Positions 26,685-35,499 are shown, counted from the first letter of the stretch. The stretch: DNA of 64,000 nucleotides from Colwellia polaris (GCF_002104515.1 NZ_NBOE01000002.1:372001-436000), one strand, 5' to 3'. Notes: a model not told the origin generated them from the sequence alone. Program-made: numbers and translations.

Positions 26685-28349
26685 ATGAAAATTCCAATTG
26701 GGATAGATAAAGACACCTCTGAGCTAATCTTAATCGAAGATTTAACTGAGGAACAAAGGGGGTTAAAGAGCAACTGTATATGCCCTGAGTGTAAATCTGA
26801 ACTTGTGGCACGAATGGGGGACAAGACTGTCTGGCATTTTGCTCACTATAGAGGAAATGAAAGTGAGTCGTGCCAAGAAACAGCTCTTCATTTGTTAGGA
26901 AAGTATGTCTTATCAAAGCTTAAAACAATCCCTCTTATTGACTTTGATAACCAAACCTATTCGCGTAAAGACATATTAGGTAGAAGTTACAGTACAGAAA
27001 ATAAATCATTATTCGGTAAAAAAAAGATTGAACTCAAAAGCGCAGAAGTAGAAAAAACAATCGGTACAGTTAGGTCTGATGTTTTTGTTTCTGCGGTTTA
27101 TGAAGGTGTTGATCTTGATATTAATTTTGAAATAAAGGTTTGGCATAAAGTAGATGATGCCAAAGAAGATAAGCTTAAGGTACTTGAGCTAAATACGGTT
27201 GAAATTGATATCTCGAATTTACTCCAAGAGAGGGATATAGGTTTTAAAGAAGTAAAACAAGAACTTGAACAAGCCTATAATCAAAAAATTATTAACTTAA
27301 CAAACCAATTCATTAATCATGTAAATCGGCACCTTACAGAGCAACTAGATCGGAAGGTTGACTGTATTAATAATGGGTTAAGACAATGGATTAATCTAGT
27401 AGAGCGGTACTTTTTACAAAGTGGCTTTAAACTACCTTGCTATGAATTCATCTTTCAAAAAATACCAACAAACAAGTTTGGTGAAATAATAAAATCTAAG
27501 CTTCCTAGCCCTCCTCAATTAGATAAACGGATTAGAGTCAAAGGCTTTCAGCATACCAAGGGTATGAACTTTGAATTGGTTGCTCAATCAGGAAGTGAGC
27601 TAAAGCCTATTGGTGTTTTAATTGATGAACAATTTGATAATGTGACTGACACTGAGAATTTGACGAATACCCCAAATTTATTGGTATTTGATATTGAAAG
27701 CTTGAATCAACCGCCAGAGCTTATTAGAGCCAAATGGGGTAAAAACAAAATTGCTTTAGACTATATAGAAAAGTGTAATGGCATTATCGAAGGAGAATTA
27801 GCTAAGAGAAAGCAATTTGAACAGAAGCGGTTAGATCAAAGTTTAGAGCGTGCTGAAGTATTAATATCGACTTCTGAAAAGGTTATTAGTCAGGACTACG
27901 ATAAAATTAAAAATTTATCTGTGAGATACTTTAAAGATCTAGTCAATAAAGGCTTTGAACAAGAATATTTAAATTTGCTTATTTGGGAAGATATAGATCC
28001 TAACTGGATTTATGGTTGCCAACCTAAACTATGGCAGATGATATTGATTAGGGATATTTGTTGGGTTAACAATGATGGTGTTGAAGTTGGTTTTTCAGCT
28101 AAAAGGCTAGGACAACTAGGCGTAGATCTAGTAAGTCCATATAAGGACTTAATGTACAAGTCAAAACTTCTAAAAGCCAAAGGAATTGAAATGCCATTTG
28201 TTACTCCTTACAAAATGCTAATGGCTTATTTTGAATACTTAAAAATGCATGGTTTTTTATCTGGTGGTTTTGGTGCTAGGTACAAAAAGCAGCATATATA
28301 TGGTGATAGTTTTAAAAAATTCAATACACATCAACGTGCGATAACTTGA
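26685..28349 (+). CDS. CoiA-like nuclease with zinc head
   Basis: The zinc head has C33-P-E-C36, HFAH at 51-54 and C63, with the same 14-residue gap between C and H as the protein at 9,620. A PD-(D/E)xK-like site follows: TVRSDVFV with Asp132, then FEIKVWHKVDDAK with Glu149 and Lys151. This matches the nuclease part of CoiA-type proteins. The remaining 350 residues include a coiled region (residues 365-400) and an unassigned end. It lies 25 bases after the DUF262 gene and probably shares its transcript. Competence CoiA acts on incoming DNA; here a defence role is more likely from context. Confidence 0.7.
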   Translation: MKIPIGIDKDTSELILIEDLTEEQRGLKSNCICPECKSELVARMGDKTVWHFAHYRGNESESCQETALHLLGKYVLSKLKTIPLIDFDNQTYSRKDILGRSYSTENKSLFGKKKIELKSAEVEKTIGTVRSDVFVSAVYEGVDLDINFEIKVWHKVDDAKEDKLKVLELNTVEIDISNLLQERDIGFKEVKQELEQAYNQKIINLTNQFINHVNRHLTEQLDRKVDCINNGLRQWINLVERYFLQSGFKLPCYEFIFQKIPTNKFGEIIKSKLPSPPQLDKRIRVKGFQHTKGMNFELVAQSGSELKPIGVLIDEQFDNVTDTENLTNTPNLLVFDIESLNQPPELIRAKWGKNKIALDYIEKCNGIIEGELAKRKQFEQKRLDQSLERAEVLISTSEKVISQDYDKIKNLSVRYFKDLVNKGFEQEYLNLLIWEDIDPNWIYGCQPKLWQMILIRDICWVNNDGVEVGFSAKRLGQLGVDLVSPYKDLMYKSKLLKAKGIEMPFVTPYKMLMAYFEYLKMHGFLSGGFGARYKKQHIYGDSFKKFNTHQRAIT

Positions 28350-28432
28350 TAGTTTAATCTATAACAACATCCCTTTTATTCTATATATGGTAAAATCTCT
28401 TTTATTTAGTTTGAATATCGAGATTCAGCAAC

Positions 28433-29197
28433 GTGCCGTATACAGAATTATTAGCCCCTATTAGATCTTTTTTACAATGCGAGACCCCTGACGAATGGGT
28501 TATAGAAGCTAAAAAGGCTGAAAACTTGCCAGTTCTTCTCTTGGACCATTTGATATGTGAATTGAAAGCTGGACAAACAGCGATGTGGTTAATTCGTAAA
28601 TATGCTGCTGATAAAAAAAGTGGTGAAGCACTGCTTGAGTGGTTTCAACCTTATGAGAAATTTGTTTATAAAAAAGAGGGTTCTTTAGAGTCTTTGGCAG
28701 AGCATTACAAATTAACAAAGGATATTGTTCCTAAGAGTGATTCTGACTTCGGACAGGATTTGATAGATAAGATGGTGCTTCTTATTAAAGAAGAGTTACA
28801 CCATTTTTACCAAGTTCTAGAAATCATGGTTACACGAGGTATACCTTACGATAATATTACTGCTAGTCGTTATGCTAAAGGCATGATGAAGCATGTGAGG
28901 ACTCATGAGCCAGCAATTTTAATTGATAAGTTAATTTGCGGTGCTTATATCGAAGCTCGTTCTTGTGAACGATTTGCAAAATTAGCCCCACATTTAGATG
29001 ATGAACTTAATAAGTTCTACGTTTCTTTACTGCGTTCAGAGGCAAGGCATTATCAAGATTACTTGGCACTAGCTGAACAAGTCGCTGGCGAAGATATTTC
29101 CGAAAGAATCAAGTTCTTTGGTGAAGTGGAAGCTGAGTTGATCTCTACTCCTGACACTGATTTTAAATTCCACAGTGGTATACCTAATAAAGATTGA
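28433..29197 (+). CDS. miaE: tRNA-(ms2io6A)-hydroxylase carried by the element (replacement copy)
   Basis: MiaE is a non-haem di-iron monooxygenase that hydroxylates ms2i6A37 in tRNAs reading UNN codons. Full length is 254 residues, beginning MPYTELLAPIRSFLQ (GTG start). Likely iron ligands are Glu43 (HLICE), the pair EELH at 120-123, a later Glu in IEARSCERF and the pair EARH in LLRSEARHYQDY. It is clearly homologous to the split host gene but has diverged throughout, so it is not a recent duplication. It sits just inside attR and keeps MiaE activity available after integration. An AT-rich promoter region of about 80 bases precedes it. Confidence 0.93.
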   Translation: MPYTELLAPIRSFLQCETPDEWVIEAKKAENLPVLLLDHLICELKAGQTAMWLIRKYAADKKSGEALLEWFQPYEKFVYKKEGSLESLAEHYKLTKDIVPKSDSDFGQDLIDKMVLLIKEELHHFYQVLEIMVTRGIPYDNITASRYAKGMMKHVRTHEPAILIDKLICGAYIEARSCERFAKLAPHLDDELNKFYVSLLRSEARHYQDYLALAEQVAGEDISERIKFFGEVEAELISTPDTDFKFHSGIPNKD

Positions 29198-29242
29198 AAT
29201 TAACTTAGAAATTTTATTTAGAAATATAGGTTAAACGAATTG

Positions 29243-29260
29243 AGGTTCTATGAAGAACCT
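29243..29260 (+). terminator. Weak hairpin after element miaE
   Basis: AGGTTC-TATGAA-GAACCT, followed by a second small stem CTGCT/AGCAG (29,259-29,273). No long T-run follows, so termination would be leaky; in the circular form it lies just before attP and the recombinase. Confidence 0.35.
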
Positions 29261-29274
29261 GCTTTAATAGCAGT

Positions 29275-29952
29275 TTGCACACTCAATATGTTTGTGAGCT
29301 AAAGGCCGCACAATCAGCGATGTTCATGATCCGAAAATATGCAGTTGATAAAGCGGGTAGTGATGCATTGTTAGCGTGGTTACAACCTTTTGAAGCCTTT
29401 ATATATAAACGAGAAGGCGACTGGCGGTTATTAGCGGCGAAAAATAAACTGACTAAATCAGTCGTGCCGAAATCTAGCTCGCCCTATGGACAAAATTTAA
29501 TTGATAAAATGGTATTGTTGATTAAAGAAGAGCTTCATCATTTTTATCAAGTACTAGAAGTCATGGATGAATATGGTGTTGAGTATCGAAGTATTACGCC
29601 TTGTCGTTATGCAAAAGGGATGTTAACACATGTTAAAACCTTCGAACCTGATGCGCTAATAGACAAGTTGATTGTCGGTGCTTTTATCGAAGCAAGATCA
29701 TGCGAACGATTTGCAATGCTAGCACCCCATTTAGATAAACGCTTAGGTGACTTTTATTTATCATTATTAAGGTCTGAAGCTCGTCATTATCAAGATTATT
29801 TAACCTTGGCGAAAGAAATTGCAGGTCCAGATCAAAGTGACAAAGTAGAGAGCCGCGTTGCTTATTTTGCAGATATTGAGGCCAGCTTAATTACAAGTGA
29901 AGACTCAGACTTTAAATTCCACAGCGGCGTGCCTAAAATTGCTATGAACTAA
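29275..29952 (+). pseudogene. miaE: miaE 3' fragment (host copy split by the mobile element)
   Basis: From LKAAQSAMFMIRKY to the end this is the rest of the host hydroxylase. It keeps the di-iron motifs EELHHF, IEARSCERF and SEARHYQDY. By chance the element end supplies a TTG and six codons in frame, restoring the first ligand glutamate (VCELK), so the open frame covers 225 residues. It has no ribosome site before the TTG and lacks the first 42 or so residues, so expression is unlikely. It is the partner of the fragment at 2493-2633. Confidence 0.88.
29276..29312 (+). other. attR of the element
   Basis: Element arm TTTGCACACTCAATATG, shared TTTGTGA (29,291-29,297, core GA 29,296-29,297), then host miaE sequence GCTAAAGGCCGCACA. 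Together with attL it defines the exact insertion point. Confidence 0.85.
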
Positions 29953-30046
29953 TCTAAAGTCAATCTAGATTATACATAAGCTAATGATTCCACTATAATA
30001 ACAAAAATTTGTTAAATAATGTACGTTGGGTAGATTTTTACAGCAC

Positions 30047-30073
30047 TGTATGCATGTGCTAAGTGTGCATACA
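30047..30073. promoter_or_regulatory. Inverted repeat upstream of the TonB receptor
   Basis: TGTATGCA and TGCATACA are separated by 11 bases, about 60 bases before the receptor's start. It could be an operator controlling the receptor; the regulator is not visible here. Confidence 0.4.
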
Positions 30074-30130
30074 TAAATGTACAGCTAAAAATTTCAAAAC
30101 TACAAAGAAAATCACCACTGGAGAACAACC

Positions 30131-32338
30131 TTGAATAATAAGCAAAATAAAAATGCCAATGCGCGTTTATTTTCTCGCTACAACCTAATAACTGCAGCCG
30201 TTTCACTAGCAATTGCTACACCTTTATATGCAAATGAACAAGCTACAGAGACAAAAGTAGAGAGTAAAATTGAAAGTATTACCGTAACGGCAACAAAACG
30301 TTCACAAGTGATTTATGAAGTACCCGTTGCAATTAGTGCTTTTAGTGGTGAAGCACTAGGTAAACAAGGAATTTCAGATTTAACTGATGTTGGTAAATTT
30401 GTACCAAACCTAAATGTTACAGGCTTTTCAGCCGGGCATACTTCTTCAGCTAACCCTTTTATTCGTGGTATTGGTTTACAAGACCATTTGATAACCACAG
30501 ATCCTGGCGTTAGCGTTTATGTAGATGGTGTTTATCTAGGCAGACAAGTTGGCCAAAACTGGAACCTAAATAACATTGAAAGAATTGAGGTTTTACGTGG
30601 TCCACAAGGTACGCTATATGGCCGAAATTCTATCGGTGGTGCAATAAATATTATAACTAAAGAGCCTGATGCTGAAGCAGTAACAAAACTGGGTTTAGAT
30701 GTAGGTACGCGCGGTAGATTGAAAGCTGATGCGTTTATCAATAGAGCAATTAGCGATACTGTTTCATTCAATTTAAATGCAGGTTATAACCATCGTGATG
30801 GTTTAGGTACATTCATTAACTTGCCTAATGCAGAATACGATGTTGGTGAAACTAAAGAATTATATGGCCGCTTATCAGTAAAGTATGAGCCAAATGAAGA
30901 TTTTAATGTTGTACTTACTGCAGATATTAATGATGGTGAAGGGGGTTTAAGACCTTACACGACGTTAATTGATGAAATACCAACGGGTGCATATTATACC
31001 GGTGAGCGTTTTGGTTCTCCAACGCCCTCAGGCCCACTAAGAAATTCTGATGTAGCCGCCAACCCATACAATAATGCTACTGGCACTGAAGAAATTTCAA
31101 CGGTAAGTAACAGTGCTAATGGTGTCTCTATCACTGCTGATTACAACTTGTCAGATACTTATTCAACTAAACTTGTTGTAAGTCACCGTACCTCAGAATA
31201 TAAAGCAGGCTTGGATGATGACAGCACAATTTTCGCTTTAGATCATTACCCTGAAGAAGGTGATGCGGATCAAACCTCTGTAGAATTGCAGTTAAACGGT
31301 TATTTCGACGAGTTTGACTTTGTTTCGGGCCTTTATTGGTTTAATGAAACGGGTAGTAACTACCAAGGTGAAGATTCAAGTTTTAATGGTGGCCCTAATT
31401 TATTAGCCCTTGATCAAGAAACCACTAGTCGCGCGGTATTTGTAAACGTGGGCTATGATGTCTCTGATGAACTAAGAGTTTCAGGCGGCTTACGTTATAC
31501 CAAAGATAAAAAATCAGCTACCGCTAATGTCGGTATCGGCCCTTTTTCAGCGCATGATGCTTGGAACGAACTAAGTTACGATTTATCGGTAAGCTACAGA
31601 CTTGAAAATGACCTTAATGTTTACGCCAGTATTCAAAATGGGTATCAGTCTGGTCAATTCCCAGCACGCCCATATTGTTTGTTTGGCGACCCTACCTGTT
31701 TTGTTGCCTCTGAAAATATTACCGCGGTTAACTACGAAGTTGGCTTAAAAGGTATGGTTACTGACGAATTTAGTATGAGTATCGCTGTATTTAATACTAA
31801 TTATGATGATTTACCATATCAAGTAAGTACAACTTCTGAAGCCGGATTCGATACCAGTAACTTAGTGGTTAAGCAAACATCGCGTGGTATTGAATGGGAA
31901 AGTACTGCTTATTTCACTGAAAACTTTAAACTTCATACTAGCTTAGGTTACATAGATGTTGATGTTGATGAGCAAGATGGTGTAAAACCTGTTGCACCAC
32001 TCACACCAAAAATTACGGCTTCAATTAGCCCTATGTATGACTTTACTTTGGAAAGTGGCGCGAATATATCAACAAGAATTGACTATTCATTCCGTGATGA
32101 AATGTACGGCGAACCAAGCTCTGATCCTGGTCGTTTAACTGAAATTGAAAGTCGTGCATTAGTTAACTTTAATATTAACTTTACACCTGCTGAAGGTGAT
32201 TGGAGCGTTGCTTTATACGGACATAATATTTTTGACAAACGTTATGACAATGCACGTTTAAATACCGGTGATTATATATTACAAATCATGAGCAACGACG
32301 CGAGTGAGTTTGGCTTGAGATTTAAAACAGCTTTTTAA
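30131..32338 (+). CDS. TonB-dependent outer-membrane receptor
   Basis: The receptor imports a scarce ligand across the outer membrane with energy from TonB. A signal peptide (NLITAAVSLAIATPLYA) ends near residue 35. A TonB box-like ESITVTATKR follows, then the plug domain (VPVAISAFSGEAL to EVLRGPQGTLYGRNSIGGAINIITK) and a barrel to the terminal phenylalanine. The length of 735 is normal. The start is TTG at 30,131 after TGGAGAAC; no better ATG lies nearby. The substrate cannot be told from sequence. It has its own terminator and stands alone, with a DUF885 lipoprotein gene downstream. Confidence 0.93.
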   Translation: MNNKQNKNANARLFSRYNLITAAVSLAIATPLYANEQATETKVESKIESITVTATKRSQVIYEVPVAISAFSGEALGKQGISDLTDVGKFVPNLNVTGFSAGHTSSANPFIRGIGLQDHLITTDPGVSVYVDGVYLGRQVGQNWNLNNIERIEVLRGPQGTLYGRNSIGGAINIITKEPDAEAVTKLGLDVGTRGRLKADAFINRAISDTVSFNLNAGYNHRDGLGTFINLPNAEYDVGETKELYGRLSVKYEPNEDFNVVLTADINDGEGGLRPYTTLIDEIPTGAYYTGERFGSPTPSGPLRNSDVAANPYNNATGTEEISTVSNSANGVSITADYNLSDTYSTKLVVSHRTSEYKAGLDDDSTIFALDHYPEEGDADQTSVELQLNGYFDEFDFVSGLYWFNETGSNYQGEDSSFNGGPNLLALDQETTSRAVFVNVGYDVSDELRVSGGLRYTKDKKSATANVGIGPFSAHDAWNELSYDLSVSYRLENDLNVYASIQNGYQSGQFPARPYCLFGDPTCFVASENITAVNYEVGLKGMVTDEFSMSIAVFNTNYDDLPYQVSTTSEAGFDTSNLVVKQTSRGIEWESTAYFTENFKLHTSLGYIDVDVDEQDGVKPVAPLTPKITASISPMYDFTLESGANISTRIDYSFRDEMYGEPSSDPGRLTEIESRALVNFNINFTPAEGDWSVALYGHNIFDKRYDNARLNTGDYILQIMSNDASEFGLRFKTAF

Positions 32339-32405
32339 AAATCTTATATATGAACTATATGTATGATTATTAAATGTTAAAAAACAGCAAATGATCTACA
32401 TTACC

Positions 32406-32437
32406 AGCCCAACGAGCGTAATTCGTTGGGCTTTTTT
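32406..32437 (+). terminator. Terminator of the TonB receptor gene
   Basis: AGCCCAACGA pairs with TCGTTGGGCT and is followed by six T. Confidence 0.9.
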
Positions 32438-32481
32438 ATATATTGTTAATAATAGTAAGAGGCTAAATTTCATCATTATAT

Positions 32482-32643
32482 AATACCAATTGACTTAATG
32501 AATCGGTCAATTTTAAACGAGGATAAACTTTCAGTAGCAAGGCGCTTGATTGACCAATAGCAGGCTATTGGGATTGAAAGCAACGTAGATACTGGATATT
32601 TAAACCGCTTTTACATGATCGATTGTTTATATCAATTGGTATA
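32482..32643. repeat. MITE-like dispersed repeat, about 160 bp
   Basis: The ends read AATACCAATTGA and, inverted, TATACCAATTGA. Inside is a second palindrome CCAATAG/CTATTGG. No coding frame is present. Short elements with TACCAATTGA ends are, from memory, common in Colwellia-type genomes. The remainder of the 32,339-32,743 gap holds the terminator above and the DUF885 promoter. Confidence 0.6.
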
Positions 32644-32743
32644 AGTACTTAGCTAGATTAGGTTTTATTTCATATTATAACTCGATAATATACAAACACG
32701 TTTTTCTATAACACTGAAATTTAAATAACAAGGAGAATAACTA

Positions 32744-34621
32744 ATGCGCAATATGATTGCATTGGTAGGTGCTGTAGCATGCTTATCTGCCTGCCAGCCA
32801 CATAGTTCAACACAAACCACTCAAGAACCCTCTAAAATTGAGACTACTCAAAGTGTTACACAAAATAAATTAAGTGAATCTGCAAGGCTTAATCAGTGGT
32901 TTGCTACTAAGTATGAAGAGCAACTACAAAGTAGCCCAATGATGCTGACATTTTTGGGACGTAAAGAAAAATACGACCAAATTAATGATATGTCAGTAGC
33001 GTTCGAGAAAAAGCAGTTAGCTCGGCAAGCGGCAAGTGTGGAAGAGCTTAAATCGAATTTCGATTATAACAAGCTGACAGCTGAAGCTAAAATATCTTAC
33101 GACATTTGGATTTATCAGAATACACAAGCTCAAGCTGGACAAGAATTCACTAATAACGGTTATATTTTTACACAATTTAATGGCATTCAATCATTTGCTG
33201 CAGAGTTTCTAATTAACTTTCATCGCGTAGATGACTTTAGCGATATGCAAGCTTATATCAAGCGAATTAAAGGTGTTAGTGTTGCTATTGGTCAATTATT
33301 GGTAAGAGCTCAAGAAAATGCTGCAGCCGGCACTCGACCGCCTAAATTTGCCTACGAAGGTGTTATAGAACAATCAAAAAACTTGATCAGAGGTATACCA
33401 TTCTCAAATGCTGAAGGAGCGAGTGCTTCACCCCTTTGGCAAGACGTACAGCGAAAAGTATCAGCCTTAGTTGATGCTGACAAAATAACAGCAGAGCAAG
33501 CGTTATCATTAAAAAATGATGCAAAAGCACAACTCGAAAATTATTTCTTACCTAGCTACCAAGCATTAATTACCTGGTTTGAAAAAGATATAGTAAATAC
33601 AGCGAGTAATCCTACAGGCGTTTCAACACAAAAAAATGGTCAAGCGTTTTATGACTATATGATAGGCGTATCTACAACAACTGAATTATCTGCTAATGCT
33701 ATCCACGATATTGGTCTTAAAGAAGTTGATCGCATTACTCAAGAAATGATCGCCATTAAAAATCGTGTGGGTTTCGAAGGTGATTTATCTGCATTTTTTA
33801 ATTTTATTAAAACCGATGAACAGTTCTTTTACCCTAATACGGATGCGGGTCGTCAGGGCTATATTACTGACACTGAAACGTATTTAGACTTTATTAACGG
33901 AAAATTGCCAGAATATTTCGGTATTTTACCCAAAGCAGCATTAACCGTTAAGCGGGTTGAAGCATTCAGAGAGCAAGATGGCGCAGCACAACATTATAGT
34001 CCTGGCACAGCAGACGGAAGTCGTTCAGGGGTTTATTACGCTCACCTTTCAGATATGACGGCCATGCCGAAAAATGAAATGGAAGGCGTTGCTTATCACG
34101 AAGGTAACCCAGGTCATCATATGCAAATCTCGATTGCCCAGGAGCTAACTTCAATACCACAGTTTCGTACGCAAGCTAACTTTACTGCATACAGCGAAGG
34201 TTGGGGCTTATATGCTGAATTGTTAGCAAAAGAAATGGGCGCCTATCAAGATGACTTTTCTGATTTTGGCCGCTTGGTTAACGAAATGTGGCGTGCAGTT
34301 CGTTTAGTGGTAGACACCGGCTTACACACAAAAGGTTGGACTGAAGAGCAAGCAATTGCTTACTTTAAAGAGAAAACGCCCATTGCTGAAGAAGCCATTG
34401 TTTCTGAAGTGCGTCGATACTTAGTATTACCGGGCCAAGCAACGTCTTATAAAATAGGCATGTTGAAAATAATAGCGTTACGTGAAAATGCAAAGCAAAA
34501 GCTTGGCGAGCGTTTCGACATTCGAGGTTTTCACGATACTGTACTAGGTGGCGGTGCTATGCCATTGGCTATTTTAGAACGTAGAGTGAATGACTGGGTC
34601 GATAGTCAAATGTCTAAGTAA
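32744..34621 (+). CDS. DUF885 lipoprotein, putative metallopeptidase
   Basis: The signal MIALVGAVACLSAC ends in a lipobox cysteine (Cys17), so the protein is a periplasmic lipoprotein. DUF885 proteins carry a zincin-like motif, seen here as YHEGNPGHH near residue 450, with a later glutamate in YSEGWGLYAELL as a likely ligand. The 625-residue length fits the family. The substrate is unknown, probably peptides. ATG 32,744 has a strong AAGGAG site. It is transcribed alone and has its own terminator. Confidence 0.85.
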   Translation: MRNMIALVGAVACLSACQPHSSTQTTQEPSKIETTQSVTQNKLSESARLNQWFATKYEEQLQSSPMMLTFLGRKEKYDQINDMSVAFEKKQLARQAASVEELKSNFDYNKLTAEAKISYDIWIYQNTQAQAGQEFTNNGYIFTQFNGIQSFAAEFLINFHRVDDFSDMQAYIKRIKGVSVAIGQLLVRAQENAAAGTRPPKFAYEGVIEQSKNLIRGIPFSNAEGASASPLWQDVQRKVSALVDADKITAEQALSLKNDAKAQLENYFLPSYQALITWFEKDIVNTASNPTGVSTQKNGQAFYDYMIGVSTTTELSANAIHDIGLKEVDRITQEMIAIKNRVGFEGDLSAFFNFIKTDEQFFYPNTDAGRQGYITDTETYLDFINGKLPEYFGILPKAALTVKRVEAFREQDGAAQHYSPGTADGSRSGVYYAHLSDMTAMPKNEMEGVAYHEGNPGHHMQISIAQELTSIPQFRTQANFTAYSEGWGLYAELLAKEMGAYQDDFSDFGRLVNEMWRAVRLVVDTGLHTKGWTEEQAIAYFKEKTPIAEEAIVSEVRRYLVLPGQATSYKIGMLKIIALRENAKQKLGERFDIRGFHDTVLGGGAMPLAILERRVNDWVDSQMSK

Positions 34622-34653
34622 TTATACAAAACGCTGAAGTGTTTAATTTGAAG

Positions 34654-34686
34654 AGAGCCCAAGATGAAAGTCTGGGCTTTTTTATT
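34654..34686. terminator. Terminator between DUF885 gene and lpxH
   Basis: AGCCCA pairs with TGGGCT, with a T-run on the right; it lies between convergent genes. Confidence 0.8.
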
Positions 34687-34708
34687 TTAAGTCATCGTTA
34701 AAAAAAAT

Positions 34709-35476
34709 TTATTTAACGATTTCAAAAGGTTTATCTAATAACTCCATAGATTCAGGCGTTACTTTTAACCAAGCTCCTTGTTCGTACCAATCGCCAAGTA
34801 CAATTCTTTGAGCATGCTGGTTATTAGCTATTACATCATGCACCGCAGGTCTGTGGGTATGACCATGAATTAATGTTTGACTTTGATATTGTTCTAAACA
34901 AAGAATAACTTCACTTTCAGTAACATCCATAATATCTTGCGACTTCATTGCCGTAGCAGAAGCGCTTTGTTCACGATAATTATCTGCAATTTTTCGTCGA
35001 ACAAACAAAGGTAAGCTTTTTATCATGGCTTGCCACCACCAGCTTCGAGACTTTTTACGGAAAGCTTGATAACCAGTATCACGTGTACAAAGGCTATCGC
35101 CATGCATTATAACGACAGGGGAGCCATATAAATCAATCAGAGTTACTTCAGGCAACAACGTCATATTAGCTTGTTTAGCAAAGCGCTTACCTAATAAAAA
35201 GTCGCGATTTCCATGAATAAAATAAATTTTACAGCCAAGCACTGATAACGCTTTTATCGCTTGAGCAATTTGTAAAATAAAAGAGCTATCATCATCGTCA
35301 CCTATCCAATATTCGAATAAGTCGCCTAAAATATATAGTACTTGTGCTTTTGGGGCTTCATTTTTCAAAAAAGACAAAAAACAGGCCGTAATATCAGGCC
35401 TGTTTTGCGCTAAATGTAAATCAGCAATAAAATACGTTACCGCTGATTTATCATGTAAATGAGAAGTCTCACTCAT
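34709..35476 (-). CDS. lpxH: UDP-2,3-diacylglucosamine diphosphatase
   Basis: LpxH removes UMP from UDP-2,3-diacylglucosamine to give lipid X in lipid A synthesis, at the inner membrane surface. The metallophosphatase motifs are all present: IADLHLAQNRPD, LGDLFEYWIGDDD, HGNRDFLLG, MHGDSLC and HGHTHRPAVH. The length of 255 is slightly above the usual 240. It is followed upstream by ppiB on the same strand with a gap of 23 bases, a pairing also known in other gammaproteobacteria. Confidence 0.95.
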   Translation of the reverse strand: MSETSHLHDKSAVTYFIADLHLAQNRPDITACFLSFLKNEAPKAQVLYILGDLFEYWIGDDDDSSFILQIAQAIKALSVLGCKIYFIHGNRDFLLGKRFAKQANMTLLPEVTLIDLYGSPVVIMHGDSLCTRDTGYQAFRKKSRSWWWQAMIKSLPLFVRRKIADNYREQSASATAMKSQDIMDVTESEVILCLEQYQSQTLIHGHTHRPAVHDVIANNQHAQRIVLGDWYEQGAWLKVTPESMELLDKPFEIVK

Positions 35477-35499
35477 ACTTTTTACGTATTAACCGAGCG

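Larger units (their letters stand above)
2619..29297 (+). mobile_element. Integrated mobilizable element in miaE, about 26.7 kb
   Basis: The element is bounded by attL and attR inside one gene, miaE. It encodes its own large serine recombinase next to attL, a candidate oriT with relaxase, a plasmid-type replication initiator, an ArdC-like anti-restriction protein, a restriction-type defence cargo, and at the far end a full replacement miaE. No type IV secretion genes and no phage structural genes are visible, so it is best described as an integrative and mobilizable element (or an integrated mobilizable plasmid) that would borrow a conjugation pore. Confidence 0.88.

Noticed and set aside
2619-29297. 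Prophage
   Set aside because: No capsid, tail, terminase or lysis genes; relaxase, oriT-like hairpin and replication initiator indicate a plasmid-like mobilizable element.
28433-29952. The two adjacent MiaE-like frames as a tandem duplication of miaE
   Set aside because: The second lacks its first 42 or so residues, and these are found 26.7 kb upstream at 2493; the matching TTTGTGA junctions explain the layout as integration, not duplication.
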